Of a stretch of 64,000 bases of DNA, positions 1 through 8,711 are shown piece by piece. Positions within the stretch are counted from its first letter, which is position 1. Every line of letters begins with the position of its first letter. The position numbers and the translations under genes were made by a program. This DNA comes from Pseudomaricurvus sp050633365 (GTDB lineage Bacteria; Pseudomonadota; Gammaproteobacteria; Pseudomonadales; Cellvibrionaceae): assembly GCA_050633365.1 (NCBI GenBank), contig JBOEGJ010000045.1, positions 124,001 through 188,000 on the forward strand. Direction: 5' to 3'. The notes below the pieces were generated by a model. It saw only the letters and a program-made list of their open reading frames with translations, was not told where the DNA came from and did no database searches.

Positions 1-1418
1 GACAGTCGGTGGTAGGCTTCAAATTGTCGTGCTTCAACGAGCTCACGCTCGGACTCATATTGGGAAAGGTGGATAGCTGCTTGTTGTCCTGCAAGCTTGA
101 GAAGATCTCTGTCTTCCCAATTGATGTCTCGACTGAGATCCGATCTCCTAAGGAGAACTATTCCCAATACCGAGTTTTGGTAGAGTAGAGGTACGATAAG
201 CCAGCATTTAGAGATCGATAGGATCCACTTAGGAATTTCTAAGGTTCCATAAACGGATCGAGACTCCCGGTACTCATCCAAGTCTATGACCCATTCTGTT
301 TCCTCCATAAAGCGAACTAGAGATTGAAGGCTTCTATCTTGTTCTCTATTTCCGGTGTTGGGCTCTGGAATGTGCCAGTGTGCAATAGGCGCTAGCTGGT
401 TTTGTTGCTTCTTCCAGAGTAGGGCTCCGCTAGCACCAATGAGTTGCGACATGGATTGACAGACTCGAATAGGAACTTGACCTTCGCTATTGGCGAGATT
501 ATGTGTGAAGTCTAACCATTGCTTTCGATAATCGTGTTTTAGTCCAAAAAAGTGCTTATTGAGAACAACCTTAATGTATTGCCTTAACTTTACCGACAGT
601 AGCAAGGTTGCCAGAATGAGGGCGCCGCCAAAAATGAAAATCAGTAGAAAGAGTCCGCCCAAGGATTCGTTGATGTAGCGAACGTAGTATCCGGCTGCGG
701 CCAGAAGAAGAAGGTAGCATGCCGCTGTAATAACTGTTGCCGAATGAAAAACAACGTTCTTGGAAATATGGATGTTGAACTCTCTAGAGCCTAAACGATT
801 GATTCCTATGAATAAAATGGGCGTGATTAGTGCGTTTATTAGTCCTCTAGAAGACTTGAATAACTCGTTAGTCTCTTGGAACATTAGCGCATCGCTGTGC
901 ATGCAAAAGTCATAGGTGAATATTGCGCCAGCACCCACCAATATATATTTGAGTTTCCAGCGTTCCTGCTCATTACTGTTTCGGGTGATCTGTTCGATTA
1001 TTCCTAATGCTATGATGTTGATGCCAACCAGTGCTAAGAGCTTTATTTGCCCAAGATCCAAAATTGTGAAGAGGATATTTTTTGACGAGCTGTTGTCGGG
1101 GTAGGCAGTGAAAGAGAGTAGGATTAGTATGGATAACAATAATGGGGTCAACCCCGATCTCGAAAATCCATTAGCGATCGTTACCGAAAGTAGGAGAAGG
1201 AACCAGCTGGCATAGCGAAGACTTTCTGAAATGACGACTATGAAGGATTTATTGTTGTCGAATGCTGTGACGACAGACCATAATAATGTTGAAAGACAAA
1301 CAAGAGCGAGCGGAATTTTTTGTTGGGTTCTGATTTTTTTTGATGCTATAAATAAAAGCATCATTAGCATCGTCACTGCAAGGAATAGGTGGCTCAGAAA
1401 TCCGATTTCAATGGGCAT
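1..1418 (-). CDS. prsK: XrtA/PEP-CTERM system histidine kinase PrsK (partial, 3' end beyond left edge)
   Basis: The minus strand is open from an ATG at 1418 to the left edge, giving about 472 residues of N-terminal sensor. The first 300 residues are a chain of hydrophobic segments (MPIEIGFLSHLFLAVTMLMM at the start). A cytoplasmic GAF-like domain follows (LLWKKQ, IVPLLYQNSVLGIVLLRR). The visible end, ARQFEAYHRLS, is where PrsK proteins enter the His-box (VVHDLKN), which lies outside the window. PrsK normally pairs with the sigma-54 response regulator PrsR and controls PEP-CTERM genes; prsR is expected just beyond the left edge. The sigma-54 promoter at 8712-8727 fits this role. Identity rests on architecture and context. 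Confidence 0.85.
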   Translation of the reverse strand, partial: MPIEIGFLSHLFLAVTMLMMLLFIASKKIRTQQKIPLALVCLSTLLWSVVTAFDNNKSFIVVISESLRYASWFLLLLSVTIANGFSRSGLTPLLLSILILLSFTAYPDNSSSKNILFTILDLGQIKLLALVGINIIALGIIEQITRNSNEQERWKLKYILVGAGAIFTYDFCMHSDALMFQETNELFKSSRGLINALITPILFIGINRLGSREFNIHISKNVVFHSATVITAACYLLLLAAAGYYVRYINESLGGLFLLIFIFGGALILATLLLSVKLRQYIKVVLNKHFFGLKHDYRKQWLDFTHNLANSEGQVPIRVCQSMSQLIGASGALLWKKQQNQLAPIAHWHIPEPNTGNREQDRSLQSLVRFMEETEWVIDLDEYRESRSVYGTLEIPKWILSISKCWLIVPLLYQNSVLGIVLLRRSDLSRDINWEDRDLLKLAGQQAAIHLSQYESERELVEARQFEAYHRL

Positions 1419-1615
1419 GTTTTATTCTGCAGTGGCTTAGCGTGTGACTCATCATGTTTTTTCATTTTTTTTAGTAATATAGACTACCTTCCTTTATATC
1501 GAAGCGACAGGGAAAGGGGCGCCATATCGATAATTTGTCTATTATTTTTAGTATAGATAGTAGAAACTAGATTCGTAATATGAGTGGCCAAAATAATGCA
1601 GATGGAATTTGCTAA

Positions 1616-2677
1616 ATGTCATATCTAACGCTTAAAGATGAAATTTCAAAATCTCCTAAATCTTGGTTAGTAACTGGAGCAGCTGGTTTTATTGGATCTC
1701 ACCTAGTCGAAACCCTGTTAACACTCGATCAGTATGTTGTCGGTCTCGATAATTTCTCTACTGGATACCAGAAAAATCTCGATGATGTCCAATGTGCGGT
1801 GAGTCAGCAGCAGTGGGGTAGATTCAGGTTTTTGAAGGGAGATATCCGAGCGCTGGAAGATTGTCATAGAGCTGTTGAAAATGTCGACTTTGTCCTACAC
1901 CAGGCGGCACTAGGAAGTGTTCCAAGGTCTATTGAAAATCCGGTGCTCACGAATCAGAACAATATCGACGGCTTTCTAAATATACTTGTAGCCAGCTCCA
2001 AGGCGAATGTTCAGAGATTCGTATACGCGGCGTCTTCCTCTACCTATGGTGATCATCCTGGGCTTCCAAAGATCGAGAGTGAAATTGGTAGGCCACTGTC
2101 TCCCTACGCAGTGACAAAATACGTAAATGAGCTGTACGCCGATGTCTTTTCGAAAACCTACGGGATCGAATGTATTGGTCTGCGTTATTTTAATGTGTTT
2201 GGCCCCAGGCAGGACCCCAACGGCGCATATGCTGCTGTTATTCCAAAGTGGTTTGATGCTATGGCGTCTTTATCTCCTTGTTTTATAAATGGAGACGGTG
2301 AAACCTCTAGGGATTTTTCCTACATCGCCAATACAGTGCAAGCGAATATCTTAGCGGCAACAACGACGAATGCTAAGGCTTTAAACGAGGTTTATAACGT
2401 TGCTTTTGGTTCTCGCACCACGTTAAATCAACTGCATGATTACATTCGAGATTTGGTGGGTGAAAAAATACCAGGCGCTAATACGTTGATGCCTGTTTAT
2501 CGAGAGTTTCGCGACGGCGATGTTAAACATTCTCTAGCGGATATTACCAAGGCGACTACGAGGCTCGGGTATATTCCTACTCATGGGGTTCAGCAAGGTC
2601 TTCTCAAAACTGCAGAGTGGTTTCTTTCCAGTCATTTGGAGTCGGAGTCAACTGCTTTGGGGCTTAATCGAGGTTGA
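1616..2677 (+). CDS. tviC: UDP-N-acetylglucosamine C4-epimerase, TviC/WbpP type
   Basis: A 353-residue extended SDR enzyme expected to interconvert UDP-GlcNAc and UDP-GalNAc in the cytoplasm. The NAD-binding motif TGAAGFIGS is at about residues 20-28. The catalytic Ser/Tyr/Lys set is in ASSSTYGDH and the SPYAVTKY motif. The N-terminal extension before the Rossmann fold and the motifs LHQAALGSVPRS and NVFGPRQDPNGAY are hallmarks of the WbpP/TviC subgroup. It precedes tviB with a 71-bp gap; together the pair makes UDP-GalNAc uronate. The ATG at 1616 fits the family N terminus. It is divergent from prsK. Confidence 0.93.
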   Translation: MSYLTLKDEISKSPKSWLVTGAAGFIGSHLVETLLTLDQYVVGLDNFSTGYQKNLDDVQCAVSQQQWGRFRFLKGDIRALEDCHRAVENVDFVLHQAALGSVPRSIENPVLTNQNNIDGFLNILVASSKANVQRFVYAASSSTYGDHPGLPKIESEIGRPLSPYAVTKYVNELYADVFSKTYGIECIGLRYFNVFGPRQDPNGAYAAVIPKWFDAMASLSPCFINGDGETSRDFSYIANTVQANILAATTTNAKALNEVYNVAFGSRTTLNQLHDYIRDLVGEKIPGANTLMPVYREFRDGDVKHSLADITKATTRLGYIPTHGVQQGLLKTAEWFLSSHLESESTALGLNRG

Positions 2678-2748
2678 GTCCAAAACTACCTATTACTGAT
2701 TAGCAGAGATGTAATTTTATAACGATTTAACTAGGATAATACGAAGAT

Positions 2749-4071
2749 ATGGAAACCGTTGCTGTTGTTGGGCTTGGCTATGTTGGTCTACCGCTGGCTG
2801 TAGCTTTTGGTACTAAGACGAAAACGATAGGATTGGATCTTAACGAAGAGAAGCTTTCGGCCTATCGCGGGGGGAATGATCCAAGTGGTGAGGTTTCAAC
2901 AGAGCAATTGAAGGGCGCGTCGCTTCTTCAATTTTCCAGCGATTCCGCGCTTCTAAGTGAGGCGGACATCATCATTGTTGTTGTGCCCACGCCAATTGAC
3001 AATGCGCGTCGGCCTGACCTTTCCCCCTTGGGTGGAGCTTGCCGAGCGGTTGCGAAGCATATGAAATCTGAGGCCATCGTGGTTTTTGAGTCGACGGTTT
3101 ATCCTGGTTGTACGGAAGAATTCTGTGTGCCAATTCTGGAGGAGGGCTCGGGTTTACTATGGAGAGGCCGGTGCGGGGACGGTCTATCGGCAGACGATTC
3201 AAAAAGAGGGGGTTTTTACGTCGGTTACTCTCCGGAACGTATAAATCCCGGTGATAAAGAGCACCGATTGGAAAGTATCACTAAGGTTGTTTCAGGTGAT
3301 ACCGCCGATACGCTGTCTCGTTTATCGGCATTGTATGGCGAAATAATACAAGCTGGGATCTTCGAGGCTAACAGTATCAAGGTTGCAGAAGCTGCTAAGG
3401 TTATTGAGAATACGCAACGAGACCTTAATATTTCATTAATGAATGAGCTGTCGTTAATTTTCCATCGGTTGGATATAGATACCGCAGATGTGCTCGAGGC
3501 GGCCGGTACTAAGTGGAATTTTTTGCCCTTTAAGCCGGGTTTGGTTGGTGGGCATTGCATAGGAGTAGACCCTTATTATCTAACCTATCGCGCAGAAGCA
3601 GCAGGTTACCACCCTCAGGTGATTTTGGCAGGCCGACACATCAATGATGGTATGGGAAAGTTCATTGCCGAACAAACCATCAAGTGTTTATCGAGGGCCG
3701 ACAAACCCATCAATCACGCGAAGGTTAGTGTGCTGGGGTTGACGTTCAAGGAAGATTGTCCCGATCTTAGAAATTCACATGTCATTGATATTATTAACGA
3801 GCTTCAGGATTACCAGTGCGATATTTATGTTCATGACCCTCTGGCCTCCAAAGAAGAAGCGCTGCATGAATATGGAATCGAATTGTCGTCTTGGGATGAT
3901 CTGAGAAATTCAGATGCGATTGTTCTTGCCGTTCCTCATGCTGAATATCGAAAGCTGGCGGTTCTAGATCTTAAGTCATTTATGAATCCTGGCGCTATAC
4001 TGATAGATGTTAAATCCTATGTTGACCGTGAAGACCTAGACGCGAACGGTGTTAACTATTGGCGTCTTTGA
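2749..4071 (+). CDS. tviB: UDP-N-acetylhexosamine 6-dehydrogenase, TviB/WbpO type
   Basis: A 440-residue UDP-sugar dehydrogenase, probably oxidising UDP-GalNAc (or UDP-GlcNAc) to the uronate with NAD. The N-terminal GLGYVGLPLA is the Rossmann motif. ESTVYPG and GYSPERINPGD are family motifs. KVIENTQRDLNIS is the central helix. GLVGGHCIGVDPYYLT carries the catalytic cysteine. GLTFKEDCPDLRNS marks the C-terminal domain. Oddity: residues about 137-155 (nt 3157-3213) contain some 14 extra residues between the SGL and FYVGYSPER motifs, where relatives have about five; the frame stays intact. It follows tviC and supplies the acidic amino sugar for the polysaccharide locus. Confidence 0.93.
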   Translation: METVAVVGLGYVGLPLAVAFGTKTKTIGLDLNEEKLSAYRGGNDPSGEVSTEQLKGASLLQFSSDSALLSEADIIIVVVPTPIDNARRPDLSPLGGACRAVAKHMKSEAIVVFESTVYPGCTEEFCVPILEEGSGLLWRGRCGDGLSADDSKRGGFYVGYSPERINPGDKEHRLESITKVVSGDTADTLSRLSALYGEIIQAGIFEANSIKVAEAAKVIENTQRDLNISLMNELSLIFHRLDIDTADVLEAAGTKWNFLPFKPGLVGGHCIGVDPYYLTYRAEAAGYHPQVILAGRHINDGMGKFIAEQTIKCLSRADKPINHAKVSVLGLTFKEDCPDLRNSHVIDIINELQDYQCDIYVHDPLASKEEALHEYGIELSSWDDLRNSDAIVLAVPHAEYRKLAVLDLKSFMNPGAILIDVKSYVDREDLDANGVNYWRL

Positions 4072-4286
4072 GTTGAAGGCGGCTTGTATAGAGAAATTTG
4101 TGTCAGAGATCTTTACAGGTTGGATGAATTACGCGCTAAAGCGAAATTATTGTTATTAGAAAACAAGAACTTAGCTAAAAGGTGTGATAATTGCATTGAA
4201 TATTGTTTGTATAAAATATCGAGTGGAGAGTGAGTCAAGGCCACTGCTCAGGAAGGACCCTTAAGTCGTATGTTTGGACTAATTTT

Positions 4287-5087
4287 ATGACTGATAAAAA
4301 ATCGAACGATGGCGTTGAAGGTGTCAAAACCAAAGAGGCCTCTTTAGACTCTGGCGGTGCTGGAATTTCTCGCCGTAATCTTGCCAAAGCAGGAGCGGCA
4401 GCTCCGATTGTATTGTCATTATTTAGTCGCCCCGCATGGGGAGTCGCCTGCTCCCCGTCCTCTTTGGCGTCTGGTAATGCCTCAGGAAGACATCAAAGCG
4501 ATTGTGATGGTAACGGTTGCACCCCAGGCTTCTGGAAGAATAATCTATTAGCGTGGCAGGGAACCGGATTTTCTCCCGGAACTGGTATTCGATGGAAGCA
4601 TGGTCGCTGTGTCGAATGGAATACCGTGGGAGCCACCACATTTTTTGATGTGTTTGGGTTCCGTCCCGCGATCTCCACATCGAGTTCATCGGCCATCAGC
4701 CTTTTGGACGTCATGTTAGAACATCAACAAGCCAGCAGCGAAGGTACCTACGAGAATCATCTAGTGGCAGCCTTACTCAACGCTGCAAAGGCACCTTATA
4801 TATACGGTGCCACGGTCGACGAAATCGTTGAGCTTGCGCGCTGTGCTCATAACGGAATTCCCTATCAGGGGCACCAAGTGACTCGCCAAGAATTGTTCGA
4901 TCTCGTGGTGCGCATGAACGAAGCGGGTAGTTGCTTTTTGAATGCACACGCACAATGCGGTCCAGGCTATGTGGAGCACGACGGCCAGTGTATCCCCAGC
5001 TGCAGAGACGGATGGCAATTTGATATGACATCAGGACAATGTGTTAAAACGTCAGAATGGGACGACAATATACATCAGTCGCCGTGA
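4287..5087 (+). CDS. Tat-exported cysteine-rich protein of the HprK-related cassette, function unknown
   Basis: About 266 residues. The N terminus has a twin-arginine signal (SRRNLAKAG then a hydrophobic stretch and PAWG), so the protein is probably folded before export. The mature part starts with a Ser/Gly-rich segment. It then has a CTPGFWKNN motif, which recurs in secreted proteins of several phyla, a helical middle, and a Cys-rich tail (CGPGYVEHDGQC, CIPSC, SGQC) resembling small disulfide modules. About ten cysteines are in the exported part. An upstream in-frame GTG at 4230 would add 19 residues before the Tat motif; I prefer the ATG at 4287, though neither start has a strong ribosome site. 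It leads the PqqD/HprK/nucleotidyltransferase cassette and could be its substrate (inference). Confidence 0.7.
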   Translation: MTDKKSNDGVEGVKTKEASLDSGGAGISRRNLAKAGAAAPIVLSLFSRPAWGVACSPSSLASGNASGRHQSDCDGNGCTPGFWKNNLLAWQGTGFSPGTGIRWKHGRCVEWNTVGATTFFDVFGFRPAISTSSSSAISLLDVMLEHQQASSEGTYENHLVAALLNAAKAPYIYGATVDEIVELARCAHNGIPYQGHQVTRQELFDLVVRMNEAGSCFLNAHAQCGPGYVEHDGQCIPSCRDGWQFDMTSGQCVKTSEWDDNIHQSP

Positions 5088-5141
5088 GCGTTTTGTTATT
5101 CAAAAGTCTGTCTGGTTGATTCTGTTTTAGAGGAACTCAGT

Positions 5142-5414
5142 TTGAATACGACCGAATGGAAATGTAAGGAGCAATTAACGATTGCGGAGTGGGGAGAAGA
5201 TGACGCGGTAGTGTATCTGAGTGATTGCGGGGATCTTCATCTCATTGCGGGAGTTGCAAAATCCATTATTTCGGCATTAAAACTACAGCCAATGTCTAGT
5301 CAGGCGTTGGGACTTTTGGTAAATACCGGTAGCCTAGACAATATTGAGTTGGACGCTATTAATCGGCAAATTGTCCAACTAAATTCACTGGGCTTACTCG
5401 TCGAAGCCGAATAA
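5142..5414 (+). CDS. PqqD-like peptide chaperone of the HPr-rel-A system
   Basis: A 90-residue acidic protein with a TTG start at 5142, preceded by GAGGA at a good distance. The layout matches small PqqD/RRE-type domains: a beta hairpin (VVYLSDCGDLHLI), then helices ending in a winged-helix-like C terminus (LNSLGLLVEAE). Such domains bind leader peptides and present them to modifying enzymes. It sits 54 bp after the Tat-exported Cys-rich gene and 17 bp before the HprK-related kinase. This is the order of the cassette named HPr-rel-A in NCBI family models. Its true peptide partner is not known. Confidence 0.72.
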   Translation: MNTTEWKCKEQLTIAEWGEDDAVVYLSDCGDLHLIAGVAKSIISALKLQPMSSQALGLLVNTGSLDNIELDAINRQIVQLNSLGLLVEAE

Positions 5415-5431
5415 TAAGTTGAGATTTTCGT

Positions 5432-6346
5432 TTGGGAAAAACTAAATGTTACAAGTACGAGCGGCGTTATCAAATTGGGCCGTTTAGTGTTGAGGTAACC
5501 ACAAATCTCAATAATGTACTTGCCAGTTTGGATCGGTTTTACGGTTGTTTCTCTTCTCCTGCGTCTAGTTTTATCGACTTTCGTGTTTCATTAGAGCAGG
5601 GCAAAGGGCTTCGTCGATGGGTTCGGCCTCAGGTGAACTTTGTATTTGATGGTGTTCAGCCCTTTAAGCCATTGCCCAAGGATCAGGCGGTAGCGCTGTT
5701 TGAGTGGGGGCTTAACTGGTGTATGACCAATCACTGCCATGAATACTTAACGGTTCATGCTGCTGTCGTAGAGAAAGCTGGGCGATGTCTCGTATTGCCA
5801 GCGCCTCCAGGTGCAGGTAAAAGTACCCTCTGCGCCGCTCTAGTTTGCTCTGGCTGGCGTTTGCTGTCTGACGAATTGACACTTATAGAGCTCTCAGATG
5901 GAAACAAAATTGTGCCGCTGTGCCGTCCGGTTTGTCTGAAGAATGAATCAATTTCGATTATTAGGGAATTTTCGCCTCAGGCGGAATTTGGTGAGGTGTG
6001 TAAAGGCACAACGAAAGGTGATGTGTCGCACATGATTGCACCCAAGGCCCACGTTGCCACTATCGAAAACCGAGCTCCGGCAAAGTGGATTATCTTTCCG
6101 CGCTATGTCAAAGGTAAAGGTGCGACCATGTCGCCGCGCTCAAAGGCAACCACCTTCTTTGAAATGGCACGCCAATCCTTCAACTTTCACGTGTTGGGTA
6201 TGACAGGGTTCAAAGCACTAGAAAACGTTATTGGTGCTAGTGATTGTTTTGATTTTGAGTATTCAAGCCTAGAAGATGCGGTGTCCATGATTAATAATCT
6301 CAGCCATGAAACCCGCTCACGAGAACTTGTACACGATGAATGCTAA
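5432..6346 (+). CDS. HPr(Ser)-kinase-related kinase, HprK-rel-A type
   Basis: 304 residues, TTG start at 5432. A central P-loop APPGAGKST (124-132) follows a conserved His (LTVHAAVV, His109). LLSDELTLI (with Asp147) comes after it. This is the order seen in the HPr kinase/phosphorylase core, where the equivalent His is catalytic. The N-terminal 100 residues are family-specific. There is no HPr gene nearby, so the phospho-acceptor is probably not HPr; the neighbouring Tat protein or an unknown metabolite is possible (inference). The end overlaps the nucleotidyltransferase start, implying translational coupling. Confidence 0.8.
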   Translation: MGKTKCYKYERRYQIGPFSVEVTTNLNNVLASLDRFYGCFSSPASSFIDFRVSLEQGKGLRRWVRPQVNFVFDGVQPFKPLPKDQAVALFEWGLNWCMTNHCHEYLTVHAAVVEKAGRCLVLPAPPGAGKSTLCAALVCSGWRLLSDELTLIELSDGNKIVPLCRPVCLKNESISIIREFSPQAEFGEVCKGTTKGDVSHMIAPKAHVATIENRAPAKWIIFPRYVKGKGATMSPRSKATTFFEMARQSFNFHVLGMTGFKALENVIGASDCFDFEYSSLEDAVSMINNLSHETRSRELVHDEC

Positions 6347-7511
6347 ACCTGGTTGTGTATCGGATCTAATCGGTTTGCTCGATAGCCCTGAAGAATTTGT
6401 TGACAAGCTCACACTAGAGCAGTGGGATTTGATCGTCAGCCAGGCTCGCTCAGTGGGAATGCTCGGTCGCTTGTTCCATATTCTGGATTCCGAAAATGTT
6501 ATTCATAGAGTTCCTGATGCAGCTCTACGCCACTTTCGTTGGGGGGATGTGATCTCTCGTCGTCATGTGGTGCTTGTCGGTGTTGAGGTTGACGGTATCA
6601 GTAAGGTGCTGTCTTCATTGGCTGGGCCAATAATTTTATTAAAGGGAGCGGCTTATAGTTATGGGAATATTGACGCACTAAAGGGGCGAATATTTACCGA
6701 TATTGATTTGCTCGTTGGCGAAGAAGAGATTGGGGCGTCAGAGGGACTTCTTGAGCGCAATGGCTGGCTATCTTCGCATATGAGTGAATATGATCAGCGC
6801 TACTATCGGCGCTGGATGCACGAGTTACCTCCGATGAAACATGGGCAGCGACAAACGGAGTTAGATCTTCATCATGCCATTCTCCCAAAGACATCGAGAT
6901 TTAAAACGGATACTAATCTACTTTTTCGTAACGCAGTACCGATAAATTCGGATAAAAGGCTGTATCGATTAAGCGATGATGATCTGCTTCTTCACAGCGC
7001 AGCACACCTATTTTTTGATGGCGAGTTCAATCATGGCTTTCGTGATTTAGAAGATATTCGCTCGATGATGACGGCGTGGCAGGGGGCTAGCAATCGATGG
7101 AGCTCGTTAATAGAAAGAGCCGCTTGCTTAGGGATTTCCAATCCACTTTATTTTGCACTTTATTTTTCTAGGGAGTGGTTTTCCATTTCTGTTCCTGATT
7201 GGGTTTTGATTAGAGTATCTTCAGATGCAAAGTTGGGAGTGTTCAGACGATTTGTATTGATATTCTTATTTAGACAAAGCCTCTTGCCGATTCACAGTTC
7301 CTGTTCGGGCCGGGCGAATTCAATCGCTCGCTATTTTCTTTATCTTAGAAGTCACTATCTACGCATGCCGCTCAGGCTATTGATTCCTCATCTCGTCTAT
7401 AAGGCGTTTTTACCTACTCTAGAGAGGCTTAAGGAGATGAGGAGGGAGAGGTCTAAAGGGGATATTCTTCAACGTTTAATTGAGTCTAAGGCCGACAGAA
7501 GCCTGAAGTGA
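6336..7511 (+). CDS. Nucleotidyltransferase family protein (NTP_transf_5-like)
   Basis: About 391 residues. The motif GPIILLKGAAYSYG followed by RIFTDIDLLV gives the GxD-x-D metal-binding pattern of the nucleotidyltransferase fold found in uncharacterised NTP_transf_5 proteins. HHAILPK and LLLHSAAHLFFDG are further family-like blocks, and the tail is Arg/Lys-rich and helical. The start at 6336 overlaps the kinase stop by 11 bp; an in-frame ATG at 6306 would add ten residues. It is the last gene of the cassette, converging on the PEP-CTERM gene. The substrate (protein, peptide or sugar) cannot be read from the sequence. Confidence 0.78.
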   Translation: MNAKPGCVSDLIGLLDSPEEFVDKLTLEQWDLIVSQARSVGMLGRLFHILDSENVIHRVPDAALRHFRWGDVISRRHVVLVGVEVDGISKVLSSLAGPIILLKGAAYSYGNIDALKGRIFTDIDLLVGEEEIGASEGLLERNGWLSSHMSEYDQRYYRRWMHELPPMKHGQRQTELDLHHAILPKTSRFKTDTNLLFRNAVPINSDKRLYRLSDDDLLLHSAAHLFFDGEFNHGFRDLEDIRSMMTAWQGASNRWSSLIERAACLGISNPLYFALYFSREWFSISVPDWVLIRVSSDAKLGVFRRFVLIFLFRQSLLPIHSSCSGRANSIARYFLYLRSHYLRMPLRLLIPHLVYKAFLPTLERLKEMRRERSKGDILQRLIESKADRSLK

Positions 7512-7602
7512 TTATTCATCGCCCGAGTCGCTGTTACTCGAGAAACTGTTTGCGCAAGTCAAGTAACCCATTGCCAACACAGCTGACTTCAAAGTGGTTG
7601 GC

Positions 7603-8433
7603 CTATTTGCGTTGACGCCTCAATAATGCAAGTCCCAAGAGTATTAGGTAGGCTGAGCTTGGTATAGGTGCTTCACCATCAGGAGTATCAGGGGTGTGTC
7701 TCATGACGCCAATGGACGACAATTTAAAGGCGTCTTTGGTATGCAATCCGCCACTTAAGAGTGGAGTAATATCGCTGAGATAGGCACCAATAATCCAATA
7801 GCTCGAAAAGATATCTTGCGTGTCAGTCGACGGGTTGATGGTTTGCTGGTTGTTGCTATTACCGGCGTAGTGACCGATGGCATCCCAGCCATTACTGATT
7901 AAGTCACCAATATCCTGAGACGATTGCAAGCCCAGAGAGGCGTTACTTTCGTAACCGTCGTGAAATCCGTCGTTATTTGGGTCGTAGGCCAGTAGTGTAG
8001 AGTCACCATCGTTACCAACCCATCCGAAACTGTAGGTTGAGATCGATACTGGTTCGCTGAAACGAAATACTAAGAATTCATCAGAGCCGCTATTATCCAC
8101 GGCGTGGCCGTCATTCGAGCGATCTAAGCCAATACCCCCACTCCAATGTACCAAGTTTGAGTTGTAGTTTCTGATTCCAGAAGTTTCTGCCCAGCCTGAG
8201 ATATTGGCGGTGATGTTATTGCTGTTGTCCGAGTCGCCATCATTCCCGACATAATTGTATGTTCCGCCGGTGGCGGTAGAGGCGTAGACGCTGTACGAAT
8301 ACCCGACATCTGAACGCTTGAGGCCCCAGGTAGCATCAACCGCCGCATTTACGCCCAGCGAAGCGAAGAGAGCGAGTGATGCTGCGGCTAACAAGCCTTT
8401 TTTAAATCCTACACGTATATGGGTATTACTCAT
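7603..8433 (-). CDS. PEP-CTERM-type exosortase-dependent surface protein
   Basis: About 276 residues, with a signal peptide (FKKGLLAAASLALFASLGVNA) and an Asn/Ser/Gly/Asp-rich body without Cys. The C-terminal sorting signal has the expected tripartite form: a Pro motif (APIPSS), a short hydrophobic helix (AYLILLGLALL) and a basic end (RRQRK). The Pro motif is a variant with Ile replacing the usual Glu of PEP. It is the only sorted protein in the window and the likely XrtA substrate. The start at 8433 has GGAG nine bases upstream; an in-frame ATG at 8472 is possible but makes an unusually long n-region. It resembles the family called XDP1 (tentative). Confidence 0.85.
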   Translation of the reverse strand: MSNTHIRVGFKKGLLAAASLALFASLGVNAAVDATWGLKRSDVGYSYSVYASTATGGTYNYVGNDGDSDNSNNITANISGWAETSGIRNYNSNLVHWSGGIGLDRSNDGHAVDNSGSDEFLVFRFSEPVSISTYSFGWVGNDGDSTLLAYDPNNDGFHDGYESNASLGLQSSQDIGDLISNGWDAIGHYAGNSNNQQTINPSTDTQDIFSSYWIIGAYLSDITPLLSGGLHTKDAFKLSSIGVMRHTPDTPDGEAPIPSSAYLILLGLALLRRQRK

Positions 8434-8571
8434 TACCAACATCTCCAAAGTCGCTCTCACAGGCGTTGCCATATGGAGCTTTCTCTCCTTAAATCGGGGC
8501 GTGACGCTTCGTTCCGTTATTTGGTGTTGGGCGTATCGGTACCCGCGACCAAGATCATTCCCTGATGTTGT

Positions 8572-8591
8572 AAAAAAAGCTGATAAACAGC
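8572..8591 (-). terminator. Weak hairpin with seven-U tract in the PEP-CTERM leader (attenuator-like)
   Basis: On the minus strand GCTG, a five-base loop and CAGC are followed directly by seven T. The stem is only four pairs, so it is a weak intrinsic terminator. It lies about 110-130 bases after the predicted sigma-54 start and 100-140 bases before the start codon. It could attenuate transcription or be incidental. Confidence 0.3.
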
Positions 8592-8711
8592 GCCTAAATT
8601 AGATATTTTCTGCGATGAGCCTAGTATGACTTGGGTGTTGTGAGCTTCATCGGCTAGGTTTAGCGCTTACTTTGTAAAATTGTCTTCTAAATCAACCTAC
8701 ATATAGACAAG

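Noticed and set aside
916..1440. Short plus-strand frames in 916-1104 and 1231-1440
   Set aside because: They lie antisense to the prsK transmembrane region, which reads continuously on the minus strand.
1585..1600. GG-N10-GC sequence (TGGCC...ATGCA) resembling a sigma-54 promoter before tviC
   Set aside because: It ends 16 bp before the start codon, which would leave almost no leader; the -12 element is also off consensus (ATGC). The start codon is well supported by family alignment, so this is probably chance.
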